A stretch of 64,000 nucleotides of DNA from Brevibacillus panacihumi W25 (GTDB lineage: Bacteria; Bacillota; Bacilli; Brevibacillales; Brevibacillaceae): NCBI RefSeq assembly GCF_000503775.1, contig NZ_KI629782.1, positions 992,001-1,056,000 on the forward strand, given 5' to 3'. Position 1 is the first letter of the stretch. Each line of letters starts with the position of its first letter. This document shows positions 46,942 through 54,722 of this stretch, in pieces. Made by a program: the position numbers and the translations under genes. Below the pieces are notes generated by a model. It was not told where the DNA came from, searched no databases, and saw only the letters and a program-made list of their open reading frames with translations.

Positions 46942-48030
46942 ATGCCTATCAAGAAGAAGTCCACCAAGCGCTCGCCCGAAAAAGAGAAGATCATTTTGCT
47001 CAAAAGACAGGCGAGCTACTACGAAGAAATCGCTCTCCAGTATAGCCATGAATTGAAAGAACTCCAGCAACAGCACCAGCAGTGGGAAGAAAGAGAAAAG
47101 GAATATCAGCAACAACTCAAGGAAATACGCCAAACCCTAGCCAACTATCAGGAGCTGGAAGCCGACTGGCGCGACAAGCTCGCAGGTGGCACGCAGCAAA
47201 TTCGCGATTTGGAAACCAAAATACAGCAGCAAGCCAAGATCTTACATCAAAAAGAAGGCACCATTGCCCACTACAAGGAAAAAGTAGAGAAGCTGAATAA
47301 GTCCGATATTCTGGTCAAGGTACGGGAATATGAACAGGCTTTGGAGGAGAAGCAAAAAATCATTGAGGACTATCAGGAGAAGGAACGAGAGTGGGAGAAA
47401 CAGCTTGAACAAGCGAAGCTCACTCGGAAACAAGAAATCGCCCGACAAGAGGCTGAAGCAGCGCAGAAAATTCAACTCCTGGAGCAGGAACTGGCAGAAG
47501 CCGTCGCCTCCCACACAGCCGTTCAAGAGGCCTTGAGCAAACAATTGGATGAAAAGGATTCATTGATTTCCAAACTGCAGGAACAAGATACCACCCGACA
47601 AGAGGCTGAAGTCGAGCAGAAAATCCAACTCCTGGAACAGGAACTGGCGGAAGCCGTCGCCTCCCACACAGCCGCTCAAGAGGCCTTGAGCAAGCAATTG
47701 GAAGAGAAGGATTCATTGATTTCCAAACTGCAGCTCCAAGAAAGCAACTTGATGAAAACCATTGAGTCCTTGAAAAATATGCATGCACAGTGGCAGGAAA
47801 AGGAGAAAAAATACAAGGAGTCCATCCAGGAGTTTACGGCAAAAGAAGCTCGGTCCCCCAAAACGGGAATACCGATCCAACAAACCGCCCATACTTCAGC
47901 AAAATCAATTCCAGCAACTTCAACTCCATCGACCTCAATCCAAATGCCTACACAGTCCCATGCCACATATTTGAAACCACATCAAACACCGCATACTCAC
48001 CCCATCAATCCTTTTAAGCCGACTGAGTAG
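46942..48030 (+). CDS. long coiled-coil protein with a 51-residue tandem duplication
   Basis: 362 residues, rich in Glu, Gln and Lys, almost entirely predicted coiled coil (about 10-300), then a Thr/Ser/Pro/His tail. Residues ~168-218 and ~219-269 are near-identical 51-residue units containing IQLLEQELAEAVASHTA and KDSLISKLQ. No membrane segment or catalytic motif is seen. GGAGGGA 4 nt before the ATG. It follows the surface protein and a terminator and precedes the 59-residue gene, so it has its own promoter. A structural or scaffold role is likely, not shown. Confidence 0.7.
   Translation: MPIKKKSTKRSPEKEKIILLKRQASYYEEIALQYSHELKELQQQHQQWEEREKEYQQQLKEIRQTLANYQELEADWRDKLAGGTQQIRDLETKIQQQAKILHQKEGTIAHYKEKVEKLNKSDILVKVREYEQALEEKQKIIEDYQEKEREWEKQLEQAKLTRKQEIARQEAEAAQKIQLLEQELAEAVASHTAVQEALSKQLDEKDSLISKLQEQDTTRQEAEVEQKIQLLEQELAEAVASHTAAQEALSKQLEEKDSLISKLQLQESNLMKTIESLKNMHAQWQEKEKKYKESIQEFTAKEARSPKTGIPIQQTAHTSAKSIPATSTPSTSIQMPTQSHATYLKPHQTPHTHPINPFKPTE
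47443..47738 (+). repeat. 153-bp in-frame tandem duplication
   Basis: The unit starting CGACAAGAGGCTGAAG at 47443 recurs at 47596 with few substitutions (e.g. GATGAAAAG to GAAGAGAAG). The period is exactly 51 codons, which keeps the heptad-based coiled coil in frame and suggests recent duplication within the gene. Confidence 0.85.
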
Positions 48031-48148
48031 CCGTAATCGATGGACTCCCCCACTTTCCCCTTCCTTTCCCCTCAATGTGCAACTGCCGTTCCAACCTGAG
48101 GTTGCTCGGCATAAACCATTATTAGTCTTAGCGAAAGGAAGGGATTGG

Positions 48149-48328
48149 ATGACACCCGAACAATATCGCGAGCTGTATCGCCAAAGGCAGGCTCGCCCAG
48201 TCAGGAACCATGCATCCGGCCAGCAACGCATACAGACACCCTTGCCCAATTCTGGACCGACAAATACCGTCAGAAGTGTGGCTACACCCAAAACAGGCGG
48301 TTGTTGTGGCAGGAAACGCTCACAGTAA
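48149..48328 (+). CDS. 59-residue hypothetical protein
   Basis: MTPEQYRELYRQRQARPV at the N-terminus, a Ser/Thr/Pro/Asn-rich middle and the C-terminal GGCCGRKRS. The ATG has AAAGGAAGGGATT upstream, a strong ribosome site. Its end overlaps nothing and the JAMM peptidase starts 7 bp later. Family not recognised; the basic C-terminus with a cysteine pair may be worth checking. It is short enough to need confirmation by conservation. Confidence 0.55.
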   Translation: MTPEQYRELYRQRQARPVRNHASGQQRIQTPLPNSGPTNTVRSVATPKTGGCCGRKRSQ

Positions 48329-48335
48329 CAGCAAA

Positions 48336-48752
48336 ATGGTCTATCCTATTCCAGCCCTCTTCGCTTCCCATAGGGTATGGAAGGAAATGTTGATTCACTG
48401 CCTCGAAGAGCGTCCGTATGAGGCATGCGGACTTTTGTCGGGACGCATGGGAAGGGTCGAAACGATCTGGCGAATGGTAAATGTCGATCGGAGTCCAGTA
48501 TCCTTCTACATGGACCCTGAGCAAATCAGAACGGTTTTTCAGGCCATTCAAGAGAGAGGGGAGCAATTGGCGGGAGTATACCACTCCCACCCAACTGCTC
48601 CCCCCATTCCATCTAAAGAAGATATCGCCTACGCTACCTATCCTGAAGCTGCGTATCTGATTGTCTCCCTCGCCAATAAACAGCCTACCGTCGGCAGTTA
48701 CCGGATAATCGACCAAAGAGCCATACCGATTCCAGTCACTTTTTTTGCATGA
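48336..48752 (+). CDS. M67 (JAMM/MPN+) family metallopeptidase
   Basis: About 138 residues with the complete JAMM motif: Glu in LEERPYEACGLLSG, then HSHPTAPPIPSKED (HxHP-x6-S-x2-D). Bacterial members cleave isopeptide-like or C-terminal bonds, for example on ubiquitin-like sulfur carriers, but no carrier or E1-like gene is nearby. ATG at 48336 lacks a good ribosome site; an ATG around 48388 is another choice and would still keep the motif. A terminator follows. Confidence 0.75.
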   Translation: MVYPIPALFASHRVWKEMLIHCLEERPYEACGLLSGRMGRVETIWRMVNVDRSPVSFYMDPEQIRTVFQAIQERGEQLAGVYHSHPTAPPIPSKEDIAYATYPEAAYLIVSLANKQPTVGSYRIIDQRAIPIPVTFFA

Positions 48753-48787
48753 AAGAGGCGAGACGGTCTGCCTCTTTCATTTTTTTA
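48751..48787. terminator. terminator between the JAMM gene and the convergent small gene
   Basis: GAAAGAGGC pairs with GCCTCTTTC across 10 nt, followed by a T run on the + strand. It overlaps the stop of the 48777 gene, so it may serve both directions. Confidence 0.8.
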
Positions 48788-48938
48788 TTTTCTCCACAAG
48801 ATGGACAGGCTCCCAACTCACAAATGTATCCTCCCAGAAGATCAGAAAGCGACCCTCTTCCACACGAACCACGACCCCTCGCGCCCCGTCACGTACATAG
48901 ACGACGGAATCCCCTTCTTCGATCATCGCGGCTGCCAT
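48777..48938 (-). CDS. small beta-rich protein trailing fixX
   Basis: 53 residues: after MAAAMIEEGDSVVYVRDGARGV come alternating hydrophobic strands ending WEPVHLVEKIKK. It recalls KOW/SH3-like mini-barrels such as the DUF2187 type, but this is only a shape impression. The ATG is 4 bp after the fixX stop with no separate ribosome site, so it would be translated by coupling; a second Met at residue 5 is possible. Confidence 0.5.
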   Translation of the reverse strand: MAAAMIEEGDSVVYVRDGARGVVVRVEEGRFLIFWEDTFVSWEPVHLVEKIKK

Positions 48939-48942
48939 TAAA

Positions 48943-49239
48943 TCAAGCGAGCCTGAAGATGATGCCGTGCCCGCCCTTGGGATACTCCCACTTGATGTTT
49001 TCGTAGGGACAACCGATGCGGCAGCTTCCACATTCGTGACATCCTTCATATCCCACATGCATCCGCACCTCTTCCCATTTATAGACTTCCGCGGGACAAA
49101 AAATCGTACACAACTTGTCTGGACAACGCGTCGCGCAGATATCGGCATCCAGCACGTGCAGGTGCGACTGCGTGTCGGCCTTGAACCTCACCAGATATTG
49201 CTTTTCCTCGATCGATTGGCCTTTGGGCAGGTCAGCCAT
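48943..49239 (-). CDS. fixX: ferredoxin-like protein FixX
   Basis: 98 residues. Cysteine clusters CATRCPDKLCTIFCPAEVY and GCHECGSCRIGCPYENI supply ligands for [4Fe-4S] centres; this is the size and layout of FixX, which passes electrons with FixC to the quinone pool or ferredoxin. The ATG overlaps the fixC stop by one base (TGATGG), with GGAGGG upstream. Confidence 0.88.
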   Translation of the reverse strand: MADLPKGQSIEEKQYLVRFKADTQSHLHVLDADICATRCPDKLCTIFCPAEVYKWEEVRMHVGYEGCHECGSCRIGCPYENIKWEYPKGGHGIIFRLA

Positions 49240-50534
49240 CACTTCATCACCCTCCATGCATTCATCAGATCGCGAGCCATCCGCCATTTTTCCTTGGGAG
49301 TCCCGATGTCACGCCAGATTTTTTTCTGCTTCTCCCACTTGGAGGTTCCGTCTACTGTAAACATCTGGCTTGCCGCTCTGTTCATCATGGGAATATACTG
49401 CTCGAAATACTGCGGGAATTTTTCAAAATGATGCGTGGCATCCTTGTACTTTTTCAAATCCTGGCCGACAAAGCTGTCCAACAGCTTCACCCGATACATG
49501 TCGAGCATTTTCTCGGAAAAATCGCCTGCTTCCCTCGCTTGCAAAATGGTCTCGGCTGCCATGACACCGGATGCCATCGCCATGTTGGAGCCTTCCCGGT
49601 GGATGGCATTGACGAGCTGGGCGGCATCCCCCACCACGATCACCCCGTTGCCCACCACCTTGGGCATGGACTTGTAGCCGCCCTCCGGGATGAGATGCGC
49701 TAGGTATTCCTGCTGCTCGCTGCCCTGGATATAGGGTCGCAGCATCGGATGATTTTTTACATAATCCAACAGCTCATACGGCTTGATCTTGTGCTTGATC
49801 AGACCGGAGAGCATCGCTCCGACTCCGATGTTGAGACTGTCTTTATTGGTATAGAGCCACGCTGTTCCGAGGATTCCCTTGGTGGAATCGCCGAAGATCT
49901 CGAACGTGCAGCCCTGATCTCCCTCCAGGCTGAAGCGGTCCTCGATGATTTTCCGATCCAGCTTGAGGACTTCCATGACCGCCAGCGCGACCTCGTCGGG
50001 ACGGAATTCCTTGTGGAAGCCAAGTGATTTCGCCAGCAAGGAGTTGACCCCATCCGCCAACACCACTACGTCGGCATAGACGTCGCCATCCGGCCGATCT
50101 GTACGGATGCCAACCACCTTGCCGTCCTCGACGATGCACTCCAGTGCCACCGTCTCGTTAAGCAGCAAAGCTCCTTCCTTCACAGCCTTGTCTGCAAACC
50201 ACTGGTCGAACTTCGCACGCAGCACGGTGAAATTGTTGTACGGCTCCTGCGCCCACTCCAATCCTTTGTAGCTGAAAGTCAGGGCAGAGGATTTATCCAG
50301 CATCATGAATCGCTGCTCCACGATCGGTCTTTCCAAAGGTGCTTCCTTGTAAAATTCGGGGATGATATCCTCCATCGTCTTGCGGTAAAGGACACCGCCC
50401 ATCACGTTTTTCGAGCCGGGATACTCCCCGCGCTCCATCAACAGAACATTCGCCCCCGCTTTTGCCAGCGTATAGGCGCATGCGGTTCCCGCCGGACCTG
50501 CTCCCACGACGATAACGTCAAATTTTTCCGCCAT
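49239..50534 (-). CDS. fixC: electron-transfer flavoprotein-quinone oxidoreductase FixC
   Basis: 431 residues. The N-terminal FAD-binding motif VVGAGPAGTACAYTLAKAGANVL, GDAAQLVNAIHREGSNMAMASG near residue 305 and the C-terminal KLLDSFVGQDLKKYK fit FixC/ETF-QO. It takes electrons from EtfAB. The start overlaps the etfA end by 17 bp, so the pair is coupled. Confidence 0.92.
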   Translation of the reverse strand: MAEKFDVIVVGAGPAGTACAYTLAKAGANVLLMERGEYPGSKNVMGGVLYRKTMEDIIPEFYKEAPLERPIVEQRFMMLDKSSALTFSYKGLEWAQEPYNNFTVLRAKFDQWFADKAVKEGALLLNETVALECIVEDGKVVGIRTDRPDGDVYADVVVLADGVNSLLAKSLGFHKEFRPDEVALAVMEVLKLDRKIIEDRFSLEGDQGCTFEIFGDSTKGILGTAWLYTNKDSLNIGVGAMLSGLIKHKIKPYELLDYVKNHPMLRPYIQGSEQQEYLAHLIPEGGYKSMPKVVGNGVIVVGDAAQLVNAIHREGSNMAMASGVMAAETILQAREAGDFSEKMLDMYRVKLLDSFVGQDLKKYKDATHHFEKFPQYFEQYIPMMNRAASQMFTVDGTSKWEKQKKIWRDIGTPKEKWRMARDLMNAWRVMK

Positions 50535-51549
50535 ATTGAACCTCCTTGTCCGGCATCTTCTGGAACGCTTCCATCAGTATCGGGACGATCTCAAACGCAT
50601 CTCCTACGATGCCGTAGTGGCTGGATTGAAAAATGGGAGCTTCCGGGTCTTTGTTGATCGCGATAATCAATCCCGCGTTCTGCATGCCGACGATGTGCTG
50701 GATCGCTCCCGAGATGCCGATGGCAAAATAGACCTTTGGCGTCACGGTCACTCCCGTCTGACCCACCTGGTGCTGATGATCGATCCAGCCCGCTTCCACT
50801 GCATCGCGACTGGCCCCGACTGTTGCCCCGATCTTCTCGGCAAAACGGTGGATCAGCTCGAAGCCCTCTCTGCTCCCCAGACCTTTTCCTCCCGCTACGA
50901 TCACATCTGCCTCATCCAGGCGCACCTTCTCCTTCGTTTCACGCACGATCTCCAGAACCTTCGTTCGGATGTCTTCTTCGCGCAGCTCAATCGTTTCCCG
51001 GATGATTTGCCCGGTTCGATTTGGATCGGGTGGCAGCGCTTTCATGACCTTCGGACGTACAGTTGCCATCTGCGGACGATGCTTTTTGCACAGGATGGTC
51101 GCCATGATATTGCCGCCAAAAGCAGGACGGCTCGCTTCCAAAAGTCCGGTCTCCGCATTCACGTCGAGCATGGTCGTATCCGCCGTAAGACCAGTCTGCA
51201 AGTCAGTCGCGACCGCACTGGCCAGGTCTTTTCCGGTGGAGGTGGCACCGTAGAGGATAATTTCCGGCTTGTGCTTCTCTACGCATTCCAGCACCGCGCG
51301 CATGTAAGACTCCGTGCGATAATCGCGAAAGATCTCTTCGTCGTAGAGATAGACCTCGTCAGCCCCGTAGGGAAAAACCATTTCGGCGAGTGAAGCCACC
51401 CCCTCCCCGATGAGAAGGCCAGCCAGGGGCACACCGCGCTTGTCGGCCATCTGCCGGCCGGCGCCCAGCAATTCGAGCGAGACGGGAGCGATCTGTCCGT
51501 CTTTCACTTCCAAAAAGACCCATATGCCACTGTATTCCTCCAGATTCAT
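50518..51549 (-). CDS. etfA: electron transfer flavoprotein alpha subunit (EtfA/FixB)
   Basis: 343 residues: N-terminal ETF domain, a mid-protein GATSTGKDLASAVATDLQTGLTAD, and the C-terminal FAD-binding part with ASRDAVEAGWIDHQHQVGQTG and PKVYFAIGISGAIQHIVGMQ. With EtfB it carries FAD. The ATG overlaps the etfB stop (ATGA). Confidence 0.94.
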   Translation of the reverse strand: MNLEEYSGIWVFLEVKDGQIAPVSLELLGAGRQMADKRGVPLAGLLIGEGVASLAEMVFPYGADEVYLYDEEIFRDYRTESYMRAVLECVEKHKPEIILYGATSTGKDLASAVATDLQTGLTADTTMLDVNAETGLLEASRPAFGGNIMATILCKKHRPQMATVRPKVMKALPPDPNRTGQIIRETIELREEDIRTKVLEIVRETKEKVRLDEADVIVAGGKGLGSREGFELIHRFAEKIGATVGASRDAVEAGWIDHQHQVGQTGVTVTPKVYFAIGISGAIQHIVGMQNAGLIIAINKDPEAPIFQSSHYGIVGDAFEIVPILMEAFQKMPDKEVQYGGKI

Positions 51550-52376
51550 ACCTGCTCCTCCTTCACCCGGAACAACCCTTGCTTCTCCTGCAAGATCTCC
51601 ATCAGTCGGGATACTTGCTCCTGTGCTGTTCCTTCCAGTCTCTCTCCGCCTTTTGGCTTTTCAGGCGGCCACACCTTCGCCACGATAGTCGGAGACCCTT
51701 TCAGCCCCAGCAAAGTGCGGTCGATCTCGCCCAGATCATTGACAGCCCAGATGACGGGTTGGTAGCGAGCGGCGCGGAGCATGTTCGGCAACGGCGAATA
51801 GGGAACCTCGTTGATCTCCTTTTCTACAGAAAACAGGCATGGGAGGGTGGAACGAATCACTTCGTAGCCATCCTCCAGCTTGCGGTGGACGATGACGTAC
51901 CCTTCGCTCTGATTTACCTCGACCACTTTATTGACATTGGTCAACGGTGGAATGTCGAGGCGCCGGGCAATCCCTGGACCTACCTGACCCGTGTCTCCGT
52001 CAATCGTCATTTTGCCGCAGATCACAAGATCTACCGGCTTGATCTCGCTGATTTTTTCGATCGCCTTGGTCAAGGCATAGCTCGTCGCTAACGTGTCTGC
52101 ACCAGCAAAGGCACGATCCGTGATCAGATACCCCTCATCCGCTCCGATCTCGACGCATTTGCGAATCGCCTTGACGGCTGGGGGGGGGCCCATCGTCACG
52201 ACCGAGACCACTCCCCCGTATCGTTGCTTCAAACGAACCGCTTCCTCGACGGCATGCGCATCATACGGATTGAGAATGGCTGGGGCACTGGAACGGTCCA
52301 TCGTATTCGTCTTCGGGTTCATTTTGATGATCTTGGTGTCCGGCACCTGTTTGATACAGGCGACTATGTGCAACAT
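51546..52376 (-). CDS. etfB: electron transfer flavoprotein beta subunit (EtfB/FixA)
   Basis: 276 residues. NPYDAHAVEEAVRL and the ETF signature VDLVICGKMTIDGDTGQVGP are visible. The DGDTxQVGP form is the one associated with the bifurcating, NADH-binding ETF group, in contrast to DDDxxQxG in non-bifurcating ETFs, from family knowledge. GAGGAGGG precedes the ATG. It is the first gene of the four-gene operon. Confidence 0.92.
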   Translation of the reverse strand: MLHIVACIKQVPDTKIIKMNPKTNTMDRSSAPAILNPYDAHAVEEAVRLKQRYGGVVSVVTMGPPPAVKAIRKCVEIGADEGYLITDRAFAGADTLATSYALTKAIEKISEIKPVDLVICGKMTIDGDTGQVGPGIARRLDIPPLTNVNKVVEVNQSEGYVIVHRKLEDGYEVIRSTLPCLFSVEKEINEVPYSPLPNMLRAARYQPVIWAVNDLGEIDRTLLGLKGSPTIVAKVWPPEKPKGGERLEGTAQEQVSRLMEILQEKQGLFRVKEEQV

Positions 52377-52425
52377 CCCTTTCCCTCCTCGCTACCAAGC
52401 ACCTATTCGGGCTGATTCCAGCATC

Positions 52426-52454
52426 TATACATTGCTATAACCTATTGCTGACAA
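52426..52454 (-). promoter_or_regulatory. putative sigma-A promoter of the etfBA-fixCX operon
   Basis: Minus strand TTGTCA (52449-52454), a 17-nt spacer and TGTATA (52426-52431); TATAGA two bases on is an alternative -10 with 19-nt spacing. It lies about 50 bp before etfB. Confidence 0.5.
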
Positions 52455-52507
52455 CCCTTGCTTAGACCAAAACTATCAGCTCTATCACGAGGAGACGGCT
52501 TTTTCAC

Positions 52508-52533
52508 AACAAAACGGTCATGACCGTTTTGTT
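52508..52533. promoter_or_regulatory. 26-bp perfect palindrome (candidate operator)
   Basis: The half AACAAAACGGTCA is followed directly by its exact reverse complement, with no spacer, 130-157 bp upstream of etfB. TetR-family operators look like this. Its arms end in GACCG, which recurs in the next hairpin (52534-52549). No regulator gene is adjacent. Confidence 0.55.
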
Positions 52534-52549
52534 TGACCGCAAGCGGTCA
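52534..52549. repeat. hairpin TGACCGC-AA-GCGGTCA
   Basis: A 7-bp stem with a 2-nt loop, sharing the GACCG core with the adjoining 26-bp palindrome. It may be part of a composite regulatory region or only extend the cysK terminator region. Confidence 0.5.
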
Positions 52550-52562
52550 CATCCACGTTTAT

Positions 52563-52584
52563 GAAAAACGTCGAGACGTTTTTC
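52563..52584. repeat. 22-bp palindrome GAAAAACGTC-GA-GACGTTTTTC
   Basis: Ten-base arms around a GA centre, immediately before the cysK terminator on the leftward strand. T runs on both sides allow terminator-like activity, so two hairpins may act in series after cysK. Confidence 0.55.
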
Positions 52585-52588
52585 ACAG

Positions 52589-52617
52589 AAAAAAAGCCTG
52601 TCCGCGGACAGGCTTTT
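52589..52617 (-). terminator. cysK terminator
   Basis: AAAAGCCTGTCCG joined directly to its reverse complement forms a 13-bp stem, followed on the minus strand by a run of T. It lies about 22 bp past the cysK stop. Confidence 0.9.
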
Positions 52618-52638
52618 CCTGATGGTAGGGATGATAGG

Positions 52639-53553
52639 TCAAAATAGCCCCATGCTGAGATAACGTTCTCCGGTATCGGGAGCGATGCAGACGACGCGTT
52701 TGCCCGCACCCAGGCGCTTGGCAACCTGAATGGCCGCGAACACCGATGCACCCGAGGATGGCCCCACTAGGATGCCTTCCATCGACGCCAGGTTTCGCAT
52801 CGTTTGCAGTGCTTCCTCATCCGCAATCTGCACGATCTCGTCGTAAATGCTCGTGTTGAGAATAGACGGCACAAAACCGGGACTGGTCCCGACCAGCTTG
52901 TGCGGACCGGGCTTTCCGCCGGACAAGACTGGTGAGCCTTTTGGTTCCACGACCGTGATCTGCAGATCGGGAAGCTGTTCGCGCAAGGTCTCGCCCGTGC
53001 CCGTAATCGTGCCCCCGGTCCCCGCCGTAGCGACGAAAGCATCCAGCCTGCCTTCCATCTGCTCGAATATCTCCTTCGCTGTCGTGATGCGATGAATATC
53101 CGGGTTGGCCGGGTTCTCGAACTGCTGGGGTATAAAGCTGTTTGGAATCTCCTTTTGCAGCTCTATAGCCTTGGCGATCGCACCCGGCATCCGCAATTCG
53201 CTCGGCGTCAGCACTACCTCGGCCCCATACGCCCTCAACAGATTAATGCGCTCTTTTGACATATTGTCCGGCATGACGAGTATCGCCCGGTACCCCTTGG
53301 CTGCCGCGTTCATCGCCAGACCGATCCCGGTGTTGCCGCTTGTCGGCTCAATAATGGTGTCCCCAGGCTTGATCAGACCTGCCTCTTCCGCTGTATGGAT
53401 CAGATTGAACGCGGCCCGATCCTTGACGCTGCCGGACGGATTGAACTTCTCCAGCTTCACGAATACCTCGGCTGCTTCTCTGGGAACCAATCGGCGCAAT
53501 CGGACGATAGGAGTCCTGCCAATCAGTTCGGTTATATTTTGATACACACTCAT
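52639..53553 (-). CDS. cysK: cysteine synthase A (O-acetylserine sulfhydrylase)
   Basis: 304 residues, PLP fold II enzyme. The PLP lysine is Lys44 in NPSGSVKDRAA; the substrate loop is PTSGNTGIGLA, and the phosphate-binding GTGGTITG lies near residue 178. It makes cysteine from O-acetylserine and sulfide. GAGGAGG precedes the ATG. No CymR-type site was recognised in the 124-bp upstream gap. Confidence 0.93.
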   Translation of the reverse strand: MSVYQNITELIGRTPIVRLRRLVPREAAEVFVKLEKFNPSGSVKDRAAFNLIHTAEEAGLIKPGDTIIEPTSGNTGIGLAMNAAAKGYRAILVMPDNMSKERINLLRAYGAEVVLTPSELRMPGAIAKAIELQKEIPNSFIPQQFENPANPDIHRITTAKEIFEQMEGRLDAFVATAGTGGTITGTGETLREQLPDLQITVVEPKGSPVLSGGKPGPHKLVGTSPGFVPSILNTSIYDEIVQIADEEALQTMRNLASMEGILVGPSSGASVFAAIQVAKRLGAGKRVVCIAPDTGERYLSMGLF

Positions 53554-53635
53554 CGTATGGTTCCTCCTCAGTCAGTAAAGACGAGCATAATACACAGTAT
53601 TTCTATAAGAATAATATAAATGCAAACAAATGAAA

Positions 53636-53667
53636 ACCTCCACGTTTCATCCGAAACATGGAGGTTG
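53636..53667 (-). terminator. terminator of the 53678 gene
   Basis: On the minus strand CCTCCATGTTTC pairs with GAAACGTGGAGG across GGAT and is followed by TTTT, about 13 bp after the stop. Confidence 0.75.
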
Positions 53668-53677
53668 ATTGGTTTTC

Positions 53678-54706
53678 CTAAAACTGGTATTTCATTTTTG
53701 CCTGTTGGAGCATTGCTGTGGCATTTCCGTACAGGGCTTCGATATCCTGCTTCGTTTTTGCCACGGTCTGTTCTCCCGCAGCCAATCGCTCTTTCGCCTG
53801 GGCGATCGCGGTGGCAACCGTCTCTTTTACCTTCTTGTACTCTTCCTCCTGGCTCTTGGCATCTGGCAATTGGCTGATCACCTGCTCCCAGATTTTGTCC
53901 AGTTCCGCCACATCCGATTCCAGAATTTCCGTCAGGTTGACCATCCCTGTCTTTTTGCGGTCGATGTTTTCCTGAATCGTACCAGCCCCGTCCCGAATCA
54001 CCTTCATGCTGTCCACAGTTGCTTGCATGACCTCAAATTCCATGCGATTCATGCTCGTCTGCTCCGCGTACATCCGTACCTCTTCCAGCAGGCTCTGCAT
54101 GTGTGCGAGCTGATTTTCGGCAACACTGGTCTCATCGGAAAACTGCGTCGCATCGAGATATTCGCTATTTTCCTGCAAATCCGCCTTGAGCCGTTTGAAC
54201 TTGTCCCCCGCCTCCGCGATTCTGACGCGCTCTTCCTCAATAGCCTGTTCTTTTTTCTTCTGCTCGGCTTGCTGCTGGACCCGCTCCTCCAGAGCTTTTC
54301 GCTTGGACTCGAAGCCTGCCGGGTCGCTCGCTTGCCATTTCGAATCGGCCGCAAGCCCTTCCGTCACAGGATCGTGCAGGATCAGCTCTTCTTTTGTAAC
54401 CGAAGCGCTCCACTTCTTTTCCCCGTCTTGCTGCAGGGTGAGCTGATGCTCGTCCACAGTCGCCTTGTACGCATCCTCCCTGGTTTTCAAGACCGGAATG
54501 CCCTTCTCTGTCACGACTCGCCATTCCGTAATCTCTACGCCGATCTCCTCTGCCTGCGTCACTTTGGCGTACAGCAGCAGGTTCTCTTCCTCATAAAGGT
54601 ATCCCTCTGCCAGGGCGGTGGCACCGAATAGACGGAACCCGGCGAAGCCCAGTCCCGCCACGACAACCAGTACGAGCAAAAGGATCACTAGATTTCTCTT
54701 TTTCAT
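53678..54706 (-). CDS. membrane-anchored hypothetical protein with coiled coil
   Basis: 342 residues. A single N-terminal helix (about 5-27) precedes a beta-rich domain (~30-125) and long charged helices (~130-335) with coiled-coil character, so it is probably tethered to the membrane and extends outward. No family was recognised. It follows the GNAT gene in the same direction (16-bp gap), so the two may be one transcript. Terminator downstream. Confidence 0.6.
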   Translation of the reverse strand: MKKRNLVILLLVLVVVAGLGFAGFRLFGATALAEGYLYEEENLLLYAKVTQAEEIGVEITEWRVVTEKGIPVLKTREDAYKATVDEHQLTLQQDGEKKWSASVTKEELILHDPVTEGLAADSKWQASDPAGFESKRKALEERVQQQAEQKKKEQAIEEERVRIAEAGDKFKRLKADLQENSEYLDATQFSDETSVAENQLAHMQSLLEEVRMYAEQTSMNRMEFEVMQATVDSMKVIRDGAGTIQENIDRKKTGMVNLTEILESDVAELDKIWEQVISQLPDAKSQEEEYKKVKETVATAIAQAKERLAAGEQTVAKTKQDIEALYGNATAMLQQAKMKYQF

Positions 54707-54722
54707 CTGAAGCCCCCATCTC

